From assembly GCA_017965475.1 (NCBI GenBank), contig JAGCPV010000061.1, positions 1 to 33,748 on the forward strand: 33,748 nt of DNA, read 5' to 3'. A program made the translations under genes and the position numbers. Shown one piece after another: positions 7,592 to 16,312 of the stretch. Within the stretch, counting starts at the first letter, position 1. Every line of letters begins with the position of its first letter. Source of the stretch: Prevotella sp. (lineage in GTDB: Bacteria > Bacteroidota > Bacteroidia > Bacteroidales > Bacteroidaceae). The notes under the pieces are model-generated. The model did not search any database and had not been told where the DNA came from. It worked only from the letters and a program-made list of their open reading frames with translations.

Positions 7592-9477
7592 ATCTCCTTG
7601 ATCGCTTTGATGATACCGTCCGTGCCAATACCCACAATATCCTGCAGTTCATCCACCGTACCGTGCTCCACGAACTCGTCAGGCAGACCCAAACGCACTA
7701 TCTTCGGCTGGTAGCCGTGGTCGTTCATCCATTCAAGGACGGCAGAACCCAGTCCACCTTTCCTGACACCGTTCTCAACGGTGATGATACGCTTGAACTT
7801 CTTGCCGACCTCTTCGAGAATCTCCTCGTCGAGCGGTTTCAGGAAGCGCATATCGTAATGGGCGACGCTAGGTGAACTAGCTAATTTAGCGATCGCCTCT
7901 GTGACATTATTACCTATCGGACCTATGCTCAGAACGGCTACATCGTCGCCATCATGCAACTTCCTGCCCTTGCCAACAGGCACCTCCTCGAAAGGACAAC
8001 GCCAGTCTTGCAATACACCACCACCACGCGGATAACGGATCACAAACGGTCCTTTGTCCGGTAACTGGGCAGTGAACATCAAACGTCGCAGCTCGTGTTC
8101 ATCCATAGGTGACGAGATGACAAGATTCGGAATAGGACGCAGGGCTGCCAGATCGAAGGCACCATGGTGCGTCGGTCCATCCTCTCCAACTAATCCGGCA
8201 CGGTCGAAGCAGAGTACCACATTCATGTTCAGCAAAGCCACATCATGGATGATATTGTCGAATGCCCTCTGAGCAAAAGCACTGTAGATATTACAGAAAG
8301 GCAGCAGTCCGTCCTTGGCCATACCACCTGAGAAGGTGACGGCATGTCCCTCGGCGATACCCACGTCGAAGGTGCGCTCCGGCATCTCCTTCATCATGAT
8401 GTTCATGGAACAACCCGAGGGCATCGCAGGCGTCACACCAACGATCTTCGGATTCTGCCTTGCCAGTTCAAGAAGGGTATGTCCGAAAACATCCTGATAT
8501 TTCTGCGGTTTCTTGGGATCGTTATCGACGATTCGTTCACCTGTGTCAGGATTGAACTTGCCAGGGGCATGCCAGATGGTCACATCCTTTTCCGCCGGGG
8601 CGTAGCCATGCCCCTTCTGGGTATGCAGGTGCAACAGCTTCGGACCCTTCATCTCCTTGATCTGTCGCAGGATGCGAACCAGTTCCTTCACGTTATGGCC
8701 GTCGAACGGTCCGAAGTAGCGGATATTCATACCCTCGAAGATATTCTGCTGATGAGAGATGGCACTCTTCAAGGCATTTGACAGACGGATGATACCGTTC
8801 TTCCTGTCATCGTTGAGCAAACCCTTGCGGTTCATCCAGCGGGACACGCGGAAACGCATGGCGTTATAGGTCTCGTTGGTGCTCAGGTTCAGCAGATACT
8901 GTTTCATGCCGCCTACCGAACGGTCTATCGACATGTTATTGTCGTTGAGGATAATGAGCAGGTCGTTAGGTGATGATGAGACATTGTTCAGGCCCTCGAA
9001 GGCCAGACCTCCCGACAGGGCACCGTCGCCGATGACGGCCACAACATGGCGTTTATTCTTCCCCTCCAGTTGTGCGGCTACGGCCATACCTAATGCTGCC
9101 GACACGGAATTGCTCGCATGTCCGCAGGCAAACGTGTCGTACTCACTCTCCGTGGGGGATGGGAAGGGTTTGATACCACCCAACTTACGGTTGGTACAGA
9201 ACTGCTCACGCCGTCCTGTCAGGATCTTATGGCCGTAAGCCTGATGGCCCACGTCCCAAACAATACGGTCTTCAGGCGTATTATAGACATAATGAAGTGC
9301 AACGGTTATCTCTGCCACGCCAAGGCTTGATGCCAGATGGCCAGGGTTCACTGCTACCTCTTGCACAATATCTTGTCGGAGCTCATCACAGAGCTGAGGC
9401 AACTGATCTACCTCCAGGTGTCTAAGGTCTTCAGGGGACTTTATCCCATTCAGTAGTGTTAATTCTTTTTTGTCCAC
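7588..9477 (-). CDS. dxs: 1-deoxy-D-xylulose-5-phosphate synthase
   Basis: First enzyme of the MEP isoprenoid pathway: condenses pyruvate and glyceraldehyde 3-phosphate with thiamine diphosphate, also feeding thiamine and pyridoxal synthesis. About 629 residues. PGHLASSLG (with H47) and [11 protein letters not shown] (H78) are substrate-side motifs; [17 protein letters not shown] (149-165) is the thiamine/Mg motif; [20 protein letters not shown] and VIRYPRG lie in the transketolase pyrimidine and C-terminal parts. I start it at the GTG at 9477 ([11 protein letters not shown]). The frame extends 11 codons upstream to a TTG at 9510, but that segment contains the promoter -7 element, so the longer form would start at or before the transcription start. 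First gene of the dxs-trkA-trkH-manA operon. Confidence 0.95.
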   Translation of the reverse strand: MDKKELTLLNGIKSPEDLRHLEVDQLPQLCDELRQDIVQEVAVNPGHLASSLGVAEITVALHYVYNTPEDRIVWDVGHQAYGHKILTGRREQFCTNRKLGGIKPFPSPTESEYDTFACGHASNSVSAALGMAVAAQLEGKNKRHVVAVIGDGALSGGLAFEGLNNVSSSPNDLLIILNDNNMSIDRSVGGMKQYLLNLSTNETYNAMRFRVSRWMNRKGLLNDDRKNGIIRLSNALKSAISHQQNIFEGMNIRYFGPFDGHNVKELVRILRQIKEMKGPKLLHLHTQKGHGYAPAEKDVTIWHAPGKFNPDTGERIVDNDPKKPQKYQDVFGHTLLELARQNPKIVGVTPAMPSGCSMNIMMKEMPERTFDVGIAEGHAVTFSGGMAKDGLLPFCNIYSAFAQRAFDNIIHDVALLNMNVVLCFDRAGLVGEDGPTHHGAFDLAALRPIPNLVISSPMDEHELRRLMFTAQLPDKGPFVIRYPRGGGVLQDWRCPFEEVPVGKGRKLHDGDDVAVLSIGPIGNNVTEAIAKLASSPSVAHYDMRFLKPLDEEILEEVGKKFKRIITVENGVRKGGLGSAVLEWMNDHGYQPKIVRLGLPDEFVEHGTVDELQDIVGIGTDGIIKAIKEI

Positions 9478-9496
9478 TTTGAATTGTTTATGCGTG

Positions 9497-9527
9497 CAAA
9501 GATACACCAAAATTAATAAAATACAAA
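9497..9527 (-). promoter_or_regulatory. Bacteroidales-type promoter of the dxs operon
   Basis: Read on the minus strand: TTTG (9527-9524), a spacer of exactly 19 bases, then TATCTTTG (9504-9497), a full match to the Bacteroidetes primary sigma consensus TTTG-N19-TAnnTTTG. Transcription should start around 9490-9493, leaving a leader of about 15 bases before the GTG start at 9477. Confidence 0.85.
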
Positions 9528-9545
9528 GATTTTATGCAAAAATGT

Positions 9546-9575
9546 TTTGGGTTTGTGATATTATTCGTATATTTG
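9546..9575 (+). promoter_or_regulatory. Bacteroidales-type promoter of panE and the glycine cleavage operon
   Basis: TTTG at 9546-9549, an 18-base spacer, then TATATTTG at 9568-9575, close to the TTTG-N19-TAnnTTTG consensus. The panE ATG follows 17 bases after the -7 element. It lies back to back with the dxs promoter; only 18 bases separate the two -33 elements. Confidence 0.8.
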
Positions 9576-9591
9576 CAGAAAAATCATCCTG

Positions 9592-10500
9592 ATGAAATAC
9601 GGAATTATAGGGACAGGAGCTATCGGCGGCTATTACGGCAGCAAACTGGCATATAGCGGGCAAGAAGTACATTTCTTGTCGCACAGTGATTATCAGTTTG
9701 TGAAAGAACATGGTATGCAGGTGGATTCCTGTGACGGCTCTTTCCATCTCGACCATGTGAATGTCTATCAGTATGCGACAGACATGCCGAAGTGCGATGT
9801 CGTAATTGTGGGACTGAAGACCACCAACAATCATCTACTTGTTGACCTCTTGCCGCCATTGTTACAGGAGCATACCGTAGTGGTGCTGATACAGAATGGC
9901 ATCGGAGTGGAGGCTGATGTGCAACAGATGTTCCCCGACTTGCAACTAGTGGCCGGACTGGCCTTTATCTGTTCTGCCAAGACGGAACCAGGACGCGTGA
10001 ACCATCAGTGCTACGGCAGCATCAATCTTGCCAACTACTCGTGCAAGGACGAGAGTGTCTTCACAGCGATCCTGAATGACTTTAAAAATGCCAATATCCA
10101 GGCAGGTTCTGTTCCCTACGACGAAGCCCGTTGGAAGAAAGCTGTGTGGAACATGCCGTTCAACGGGATGACGGTGGCACTTGACACCCAGACAGACTTG
10201 CTGCTGAAGAATCCCGCTACCCGTCAGCTCATCCGTGAGCAGATGATGGAGGTGGTCGGTGCAGCCAGACATCAAGGTATCCAGGGACTGGACGAGGCCT
10301 TTGTCGATAAGATGATTGAGATGACGGACAACATGACGCCCTACTCTCCCTCGATGAAGCTCGACTACGACTTCCACCGGCCAATGGAGATCCACTATAT
10401 CTATAGCCGTCCCATCCAGATTGCCCGTGAGGCAGGTTTCCCCATGCCGAAGCTGGAGATGCTGGAGGCTGAGCTACGCTTTAAGGCCGCAGCACAGTAA
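9592..10500 (+). CDS. panE: 2-dehydropantoate 2-reductase (ketopantoate reductase)
   Basis: Reduces 2-dehydropantoate to pantoate with NADPH in pantothenate and coenzyme A synthesis. 302 residues, usual for the family. The NADPH-binding Rossmann loop is GTGAIGGYYG (7-16); KTTNNH (76-81) and IQNGIG (100-105) are conserved cofactor/substrate loops; RWKKAVWNMPFNGMTVAL (180-197) holds the catalytic lysine (K182 or K183) and substrate asparagine N187. The C-terminal helical domain includes TPYSPSMKLDYDFHRPMEIHYI, the family's SSMLQDxxxGRxTEID-like stretch, in which the usual 'SM.QD' appears as SMKLD. It is the first gene after the divergent promoter; the GYF/DUF805 gene follows 44 bases later. Other members of this oxidoreductase family use different 2-oxo acids, so substrate is inferred. 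Confidence 0.9.
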   Translation: MKYGIIGTGAIGGYYGSKLAYSGQEVHFLSHSDYQFVKEHGMQVDSCDGSFHLDHVNVYQYATDMPKCDVVIVGLKTTNNHLLVDLLPPLLQEHTVVVLIQNGIGVEADVQQMFPDLQLVAGLAFICSAKTEPGRVNHQCYGSINLANYSCKDESVFTAILNDFKNANIQAGSVPYDEARWKKAVWNMPFNGMTVALDTQTDLLLKNPATRQLIREQMMEVVGAARHQGIQGLDEAFVDKMIEMTDNMTPYSPSMKLDYDFHRPMEIHYIYSRPIQIAREAGFPMPKLEMLEAELRFKAAAQ

Positions 10501-10544
10501 TTATTGACAAATCATTTAAAACAAATAACTAAAGATTGAGAACT

Positions 10545-11330
10545 ATGAGAATGTATTTTGTTCATGTAAAAGGAAAGCAGTATGGCCCCTATGACGAGGC
10601 CAAGGTAAGATCATTGAATTTGCCTCCCGACACACCTATATGGACGGAGGGAATGCCTAACTGGGCTCCCATGTCACAGGTACTTCCAATGGGTAGTAAC
10701 CCTAGACCTATGCAGTCTCCGCAGCCACAGCCACTTTCCCAACCAGTTCAGCCGCAGCCCACCCAACAGGCAAGACCTGTTCAGCAACAGCCCGTCCAAC
10801 AGGCCCAGCAACAGACTCAGCAACAGGTTCAGCAAACTGTTCAACAACCGACTCAGCAGGCCTATACACAACAGCCTGAGTATCTCAGTCTGTGGGGCTA
10901 CTATAAGAAATGCTGGCGCAAGTATGCCACCTTCTCAGGTCGTGCCCGCCGCAGTGAGTACTGGGGATTTGTGCTTTATAACTTCCTAATCCTTCTGGCT
11001 ATCAACATCTTAGTGGCTCTGGCAGTGGCGCTGATCGTCATGGCATCCAGTGATAAGGAGGCAGGTTTCTTTGCAGCATTGTTTGCAGCACCGATCGCAT
11101 TAATTGTGGTGACGTCTATCTATAATCTGGCCGTCATCATTCCTGGACTGGCAGTCTCCTCACGCCGTCTTCACGATACGGGAAGAAGTTTCTGGTGGTT
11201 CCTGCTCGTTCTGACATCCATCATCCCGATCATAGGTATTATCGGTCCCATCGTTCTGATAGTCTTCTACTTCATGGACAGTGAGCCCTTTGAAAATCGT
11301 TTTGGTCCGAATCCGAAGGCTTTCGCCTAA
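10545..11330 (+). CDS. Membrane protein: GYF_2 (DUF4339) domain, Gln-rich linker, DUF805 domain
   Basis: A 261-residue protein in three parts. Residues 2-46 (MYFVHVKGKQYGPYDEAKV ... PIWTEGMPNWAPMSQV) are a GYF_2 domain with the YGPY and W-x-x-GMPNW signature, a peptide-binding fold. Residues about 52-112 are a low-complexity linker of Q, P, V and T (CAG/CAA codons). Residues 118-255 form a DUF805 integral membrane domain with GRARRSEYWGF, RRLHDTGRS and about three membrane helices. I choose the ATG at 10545; a TTG at 10536 and an ATG at 10551 are also in frame, and the second would begin MYFVHV. No biochemical function is known for the family. It ends three bases before the lipoate ligase gene, inside a metabolic operon. 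Confidence 0.85.
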   Translation: MRMYFVHVKGKQYGPYDEAKVRSLNLPPDTPIWTEGMPNWAPMSQVLPMGSNPRPMQSPQPQPLSQPVQPQPTQQARPVQQQPVQQAQQQTQQQVQQTVQQPTQQAYTQQPEYLSLWGYYKKCWRKYATFSGRARRSEYWGFVLYNFLILLAINILVALAVALIVMASSDKEAGFFAALFAAPIALIVVTSIYNLAVIIPGLAVSSRRLHDTGRSFWWFLLVLTSIIPIIGIIGPIVLIVFYFMDSEPFENRFGPNPKAFA

Positions 11331-11333
11331 GAC

Positions 11334-12047
11334 ATGACGTATATCACCCTGCCATCCGATGAAGTGCGCCGTCTGTCGTTCTATCTGGCGATGGAGGAGT
11401 ACGTAGCAAAGTGTTTGGATGAACCCGACTGCTTCTTCATGTGGCAGGTGGAACCAAGTGTGATCTTCGGGCGCAATCAGGTGGCAGAGAACGAGGTGAA
11501 CATCGACTACTGCCGTGAACAGGGCATCAAGATCTACCGACGGAAAAGCGGGGGCGGCTGTGTGTATGCCGACATGGACAACCTGATGCTGTCGTATGTC
11601 ACTGACGGCGACAACGTGGGTTTTACCTTTAATCGGTTCATCCAGATGATCCTGCTGGTGTTTCGTAAACTGGGCATCGAGGCCACAGGCACCAGTCATA
11701 ACGACATCATGATCGGCGACAGGAAGGTCTGTGGCACAGCGTTCTACCAGTTGCCTGGACGTAGCATCGTACACAGCACCATGCTCTACGACACGAACAT
11801 GCAGCACATGCTGAACGCCATCACACCAGGCCCCGAGAAACTGGAGAAGAAAGGGATTCAAAGTGTGCGCCAGCGCATCACCCTGCTGAAGGACTATACG
11901 TTGCTCAGTCTGGAGCAGTTGAAGACCTTTATCCGTGAGACACTCTGTGACGGGGAAAAGATGCTGACACCTGCCGAGGTCAAGGAGATTGAACAGATAG
12001 AGGAATCGTATCTGAAAAAGGATTTCATTAACATATTACTACAATAA
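11334..12047 (+). CDS. lplA: Lipoate--protein ligase family protein (single catalytic domain)
   Basis: Attaches lipoate (or transfers lipoyl/octanoyl groups) to lipoyl domains such as GcvH. Key motifs of the biotin/lipoate protein ligase fold are present: IFGRNQ (44-49), YRRKSGGGCVYAD (68-80, the lipoate-binding RRxSGGGxVY loop), SHNDIMIGDRKVCGTA (121-136) with the catalytic lysine K131, and HSTMLYDTN. At 237 residues it has the catalytic domain but little room for the about 90-residue C-terminal accessory domain of E. coli LplA (about 338 residues), which is needed there for lipoate activation; it may therefore need a partner, or be a transferase of the LipM/LipL type. It sits three bases before gcvT, four genes from its probable substrate's partners. 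The ligase family is clear, the exact reaction is not. Confidence 0.85.
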   Translation: MTYITLPSDEVRRLSFYLAMEEYVAKCLDEPDCFFMWQVEPSVIFGRNQVAENEVNIDYCREQGIKIYRRKSGGGCVYADMDNLMLSYVTDGDNVGFTFNRFIQMILLVFRKLGIEATGTSHNDIMIGDRKVCGTAFYQLPGRSIVHSTMLYDTNMQHMLNAITPGPEKLEKKGIQSVRQRITLLKDYTLLSLEQLKTFIRETLCDGEKMLTPAEVKEIEQIEESYLKKDFINILLQ

Positions 12048-12050
12048 CCA

Positions 12051-13160
12051 ATGGCTATCAAACAAGAACTGGAAAAGAAAATCAAACGTACCTGTCTCTT
12101 CGACAAGCATGTTTCCTTAGGTGCTATGATGGTAGAGTTCGGAGGTTTCGACATGCCCCTGCTGTACCAGAATGCGGGTATCGCCCCTGAGCACATGGCC
12201 GTGCGCGAGCATGTCGGACTCTTTGATGTCTCTCACATGGGAGAGGTGACTGTGAAGGGCAAGGATGCCGAACGCTATGTGCAACATATCTTCACCAACG
12301 ATGTAAAAGACATGCCGACAGGAAAGATTCTCTATGGTATGATGTGCTACGAGAACGGCGGCACTGTCGATGACTTGCTCGTCTATAAGATGGGTGAGAA
12401 CGATTTCTTCCTCGTCATCAACGCCGCAAACATCGACAAGGACTGGGCCTGGATGCAGGCGCAGGCTGAGGGTTTCGACATCGACCTACAAAACCGCTCT
12501 GACTACTATGGTCAGATTGCCGTACAAGGTCCTGAATCGGAAGATGTGATGGAACACGTGCTGGCTCTGCCATGCAAGGAACTGACTTTCTACACCTGTA
12601 AATCCATCGGAGATACGATCGTCTCCCGCACAGGCTATACGGGTGAGGACGGCTTCGAGATCTATGGTTCACACGACTATATCAATGACTGTTGGGACAA
12701 ACTGATCGCCGCTGGTGTGCAGGCCTGTGGTCTGGGTTGCCGCGACACCTTGCGCTTCGAGGTGGGACTGCCCCTCTACGGTGACGAGCTCTCGGAGGAA
12801 ATCACCCCGATCATGGCTGGTCTGGGTATGTTCGTAAAACTCGACAAGCCTGAGTTTATCGGCAAGGAGGCATTGGCCAAACAGAAGGCCGAGGGACCAG
12901 CGAAGAAACTCGTGGGTATCGAGCTCTTCGACAAGGCCATCCCCCGTCACGGCTACACTGTACTGAATAAGGACGGTGAGCCCATCGGTGAGGTGACCAC
13001 AGGTTATCATACCCTGTCATCGGACAAGAGTGTCTGCATGGCACTAATCGACAGCCAGTACGCCCAACTCGACACCGAGGTCCAGATCCAGATCCGTAAG
13101 AAGGTCTTCCCCGGCAAGGTGGTCAAGAAGCAGTTCTATAACAAGAACTATAAAAAATAA
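12051..13160 (+). CDS. gcvT: Glycine cleavage system T protein (aminomethyltransferase)
   Basis: Takes the aminomethyl group from lipoyl-GcvH and passes its carbon to tetrahydrofolate, releasing ammonia and 5,10-methylene-THF. 369 residues, normal length. Typical segments: LGAMMVEFGGFDMPLLY, HMAVREHVGLFDVSHMGEV, AERYVQHIFTNDV, VQGPESEDVM, SRTGYTGEDGFEIY, GCRDTLRFEVGLPLYGDEL (contains the folate-site region), and YDKAIP-like LFDKAIPRHGY near the C-terminus. It begins three bases after the lipoate ligase stop, and gcvH follows after 28 bases. Confidence 0.97.
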   Translation: MAIKQELEKKIKRTCLFDKHVSLGAMMVEFGGFDMPLLYQNAGIAPEHMAVREHVGLFDVSHMGEVTVKGKDAERYVQHIFTNDVKDMPTGKILYGMMCYENGGTVDDLLVYKMGENDFFLVINAANIDKDWAWMQAQAEGFDIDLQNRSDYYGQIAVQGPESEDVMEHVLALPCKELTFYTCKSIGDTIVSRTGYTGEDGFEIYGSHDYINDCWDKLIAAGVQACGLGCRDTLRFEVGLPLYGDELSEEITPIMAGLGMFVKLDKPEFIGKEALAKQKAEGPAKKLVGIELFDKAIPRHGYTVLNKDGEPIGEVTTGYHTLSSDKSVCMALIDSQYAQLDTEVQIQIRKKVFPGKVVKKQFYNKNYKK

Positions 13161-13188
13161 AAAGGAAAAAGGTAAAACTATAAGTATT

Positions 13189-13569
13189 ATGGCAAAGGTA
13201 ATTGAAGGACTCTACTACTCGGAGTCGCACGAATATGTGAGAGTAGAAGGTGATTTTGGTTTCATCGGTATCACGGACTATGCACAGAACGCCCTGGGCA
13301 ATGTGGTGTATGTAGATATGCCTGAGGTGGATGACGAGGTCGAGGCCGGTGAGGAGTTTGGTGCCGTGGAGAGTGTCAAGGCCGCCAGTGACCTGTACGC
13401 ACCCGTCAGCGGAACCGTCGTGGAGATCAACGAAGCGCTGGAAGACCAGCCCGAGCTCATCAACCAGGATGCCTTCGAGAACTGGATCATCAAGGTGGAA
13501 CTCTCTGACAAGTCGGAGCTCGATGCACTCATGAACGCCACTGCCTATGCAGCCTTCTGCGAGAAATAA
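13189..13569 (+). CDS. gcvH: Glycine cleavage system H protein (lipoyl carrier)
   Basis: Small carrier (126 residues) that shuttles the aminomethyl intermediate between P, T and L proteins on a lipoyl arm. The attachment lysine is K64 in GAVESVKAASDLYAPVSG, the standard site. YSESHEYVRVEGDFGFIGITDYAQNALG is the family N-terminus. The stop codon TAA at 13567-13569 overlaps an ATG of the gcvPA frame. The leader before the ATG is A-rich with AAGGAAAAAGG but no clear Shine-Dalgarno at proper spacing. Confidence 0.98.
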   Translation: MAKVIEGLYYSESHEYVRVEGDFGFIGITDYAQNALGNVVYVDMPEVDDEVEAGEEFGAVESVKAASDLYAPVSGTVVEINEALEDQPELINQDAFENWIIKVELSDKSELDALMNATAYAAFCEK

Positions 13570-13589
13570 TGTTCAATGAACCATGTTCC

Positions 13590-14906
13590 ATGAATTATAA
13601 GTATTTCCCCCATACCCAGGAGGATCTTCAGGCGATGATGGAGAAGGCGGGCGTGACATCGCTCGACGGACTCTACGCCCAGATTCCCGAGGATGTCCGC
13701 TTCCGTGGCGACTACCAGATCCCTTCGGAGATGAGTGAGATGGAGGTGCGTGACACCTTCGCCAAATTAGGTTCGCAAAACGAACAGCTCACCTGTTTCG
13801 CGGGCTATGGTGTCTATGACCACTACACGCCCTCGGTGATACCCTGTCTGCTGCAGCGCTCCGAATTCCTGACCTCCTACACCCCGTATCAGGCCGAGAT
13901 CTCACAGGGCACGCTCCATTATATCTTTGAGTATCAAAGTATGATGGCTGAACTGACGGGCATGGACATCTCCAACGCCTCGATGTACGACGGTACGACT
14001 GCTGCCGCCGAGGCTATGATGATGGCCGTGGCCGCCGGCAAGAAGGTAAACAAGGTGCTGGTGTCGGCCACAATGAATCCCAAGACTCGTGAGGTACTTG
14101 ACACCTATGCCCTGCACCAGGGCATAGAACTGGTGACAATCCCCATGAAGGATGGTGTGACCTCAAAGGCCGACCTCCATGCTCTGCTTACCGAGGACGG
14201 TGTGGCTGGTGTAATGGTTCAGCAGCCTAACGTCTATGGCATCGTCGAGGACTATACGGACTTCGCCGAGGCTTGCCACGACAAGAAGGCCCTCTTCATC
14301 ATGGACAGCGTCGCCGCTGATCTCGCCGTGCTGAAGACCCCAGGCGAATGGGGTGCCGACATCGCCATAGGCGACGGCCAGAGCCTGGGTATCCCCATGC
14401 TCTTTGGTGGCCCATACGTAGGCTATATGTGCTGTACGGAGAAACTCATCCGTAAGATGCCAGGCCGTATCGTCGGTATGACGAAGGACAACCGCAACCA
14501 ACGGGCCTTCGTGCTCACCCTTCAGGCCCGCGAACAACATATCCGCCGTCAAAAAGCAACCTCGAATATATGTTCGAACCAGTCGCTGATGGCTCTCTTC
14601 GTGACGATCTATCTGTCGTTGATGGGTAAACAGGGCATGAAGGAGGCTGCCCAACTATCCTATGCCGGTGCACATTATCTCTGCGACGAACTGTTGAAGA
14701 CAGGCCGTTTCTCCTTAGCCTACGACCAACCCTTCTTTAATGAGTTCTATGTGAAGTACGATGGTGATATCGACACCCTCTATCAGCGTTTCATCGATGC
14801 CGGTTTCCTGGGTGGTGTGAAGTATGATGATGGTATCCTTTTTGCCGTCACCGAGAAACGTACGAAGGAAGAAATTGATAACCTCGTAAAACTGGCTGCC
14901 TTATGA
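13590..14906 (+). CDS. gcvPA: Glycine dehydrogenase (decarboxylating) subunit 1, P protein N-terminal half
   Basis: With GcvPB forms the split P protein that decarboxylates glycine with pyridoxal phosphate and loads the methylamine on GcvH. About 438 residues from [13 protein letters not shown], the usual N-terminus; [39 protein letters not shown] is a hallmark stretch. This half has the fold but not the cofactor lysine. The frame is open to an ATG at 13569 that overlaps the gcvH stop (adding MFNEPCS); I prefer 13590 because the extra seven codons look like spacer. The stop overlaps the gcvPB start (ATGA). Confidence 0.96.
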   Translation: MNYKYFPHTQEDLQAMMEKAGVTSLDGLYAQIPEDVRFRGDYQIPSEMSEMEVRDTFAKLGSQNEQLTCFAGYGVYDHYTPSVIPCLLQRSEFLTSYTPYQAEISQGTLHYIFEYQSMMAELTGMDISNASMYDGTTAAAEAMMMAVAAGKKVNKVLVSATMNPKTREVLDTYALHQGIELVTIPMKDGVTSKADLHALLTEDGVAGVMVQQPNVYGIVEDYTDFAEACHDKKALFIMDSVAADLAVLKTPGEWGADIAIGDGQSLGIPMLFGGPYVGYMCCTEKLIRKMPGRIVGMTKDNRNQRAFVLTLQAREQHIRRQKATSNICSNQSLMALFVTIYLSLMGKQGMKEAAQLSYAGAHYLCDELLKTGRFSLAYDQPFFNEFYVKYDGDIDTLYQRFIDAGFLGGVKYDDGILFAVTEKRTKEEIDNLVKLAAL

Positions 14907-16312
14907 ACAATAGACTATACGGCAATCTGATCTTCGAACTCTCGAAGGAGGGTCGCAAAGGCTACAGTCTGCCAAGGAATAATTTTGGCAGTTACGAGAT
15001 ACCAGCAACGATGAAACGTTCTGACGATGCAGAGTTTCCCGAGTGCGACGAACTGACGGTGGTGCGCCACTACACGAACCTCTCCAATAATAACTTCGGT
15101 GTCGATACGGGCTTCTACCCCCTCGGATCGTGTACAATGAAGTATAACCCGAAGATCAACGAAGAGATGGCTGCCCTACCACAGTTCCAGAACCTCCATC
15201 CTGCACAGCCTGCCAACACTACGAAAGGTGCCATGGCGTTGGTATCACTGTTGGAGAAATCACTCTGCGAACTCACGGGTCTGGCCCACTTCACCTTCAA
15301 GCCCTACGCTGGTGCACATGGTGAACTGACGGGTCTGATGACCATCGACAACTACCACCGCTCACGTGGTGACATGACCCGTAAGAAGGTGATCGTCCCC
15401 GATTCTGCCCATGGCACGAATCCCGCTTCGGCCGCCGTCTGCGGACTAGAGATCATCGAAGTAAAATCAGATGCTAGAGGTCTAGTCGATCTAGCCGATC
15501 TGGAGAGGCTAGTCGGGCTAGAAGGAGAAAACATCGCCGCCATGATGATGACCAATCCCAATACCCTCGGCCTCTTTGAGACCCGCATTCCGGAAATCGC
15601 AAAGCTTATCCACAATTGCGGCGGTCTGATGTACTACGACGGTGCCAACCTAAACCCCATGTTGGGTGCCTGTCGCCCTGGTGACATGGGGTTCGACGTC
15701 ATGCACATAAACCTCCACAAGACTTTCTCCACACCTCATGGTGGTGGCGGTCCAGGCTCTGGTCCTGTGGGTGTGTGCGAGGGCTTGCAGGATTATTTCC
15801 CCGTGGTGTCACCCTATTATGGTAACTTCGGCGTGATGATGCGCGCCTATGCCTATATTCTCTCGTTAGGTCGTGAGCATATCAAGGAAGTCGGTCCGCT
15901 GGCCACGCTCAACGCCAACTATATCAAGGAGTCGCTGAAAGATGTCTATGAACTGCCCATCGATGGTCTGTGTTGTCATGAGTTCGTGTTCGACGGACTA
16001 AAAGACAAGAGTACGGGTGTCACTACGATGGACGTGGCCAAACGTCTGCTCGACTATGGCTATCATGCGCCCACGATCTACTTCCCATTGCTCTTCCACG
16101 AGAGTCTGATGATCGAGCCGACAGAGAACGAGTCAAAGGAGACGCTCGACGGTTTCATCGCCGTGATGCGGACGATTGCCGAGGAGGCCAAGACCAATCC
16201 AGAACTGGTGAAGTCTGCGCCCCACGACACACCCATCGGCCGCGTTGATGATGTCCTCGCCGCCAAGCATCCTATCACTACTTATAAACAAATGATCAAT
16301 GACAACAACTGA
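14903..16312 (+). CDS. gcvPB: Glycine dehydrogenase (decarboxylating) subunit 2, P protein C-terminal half
   Basis: Cofactor-bearing half of the split P protein. 469 residues. The pyridoxal phosphate lysine is K273 in [19 protein letters not shown]; other signatures are [14 protein letters not shown] (72-84), PYAGAHGE (134-141), [12 protein letters not shown] (167-178) and [10 protein letters not shown] (217-226). It overlaps gcvPA by four bases and lpd by 14 bases. Around residues 182-207 the gene uses codons unlike its surroundings (CTA, AGG, AGA, GGG) and holds a dense cluster of CTAG. The local protein segment [20 protein letters not shown] seems a few residues longer than I expect for the family. 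Confidence 0.96.
   Translation: MNNRLYGNLIFELSKEGRKGYSLPRNNFGSYEIPATMKRSDDAEFPECDELTVVRHYTNLSNNNFGVDTGFYPLGSCTMKYNPKINEEMAALPQFQNLHPAQPANTTKGAMALVSLLEKSLCELTGLAHFTFKPYAGAHGELTGLMTIDNYHRSRGDMTRKKVIVPDSAHGTNPASAAVCGLEIIEVKSDARGLVDLADLERLVGLEGENIAAMMMTNPNTLGLFETRIPEIAKLIHNCGGLMYYDGANLNPMLGACRPGDMGFDVMHINLHKTFSTPHGGGGPGSGPVGVCEGLQDYFPVVSPYYGNFGVMMRAYAYILSLGREHIKEVGPLATLNANYIKESLKDVYELPIDGLCCHEFVFDGLKDKSTGVTTMDVAKRLLDYGYHAPTIYFPLLFHESLMIEPTENESKETLDGFIAVMRTIAEEAKTNPELVKSAPHDTPIGRVDDVLAAKHPITTYKQMINDNN

Noticed and set aside
9478-9510. Extended N-terminus of Dxs ([11 protein letters not shown])
   Set aside because: It starts with TTG and contains the -7 promoter box, so it is probably not transcribed in full.
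10504-10535. TTGACA before the GYF/DUF805 gene
   Set aside because: It is a -35 motif of sigma-70 in other phyla; here no TATAAT or TAnnTTTG lies at the right distance, and Bacteroidales use a different consensus.
10730-10875. CRISPR-like or tandem repeat in the Q-rich segment
   Set aside because: The pattern is irregular CAG/CAA codons of one linker, without spacers or fixed repeat length.
10501-13188. Glycine riboswitch near the gcv genes
   Set aside because: Spacers before lplA and gcvT are three bases and the others 28-44 bases, too short, and no aptamer-like sequence is seen upstream of panE.
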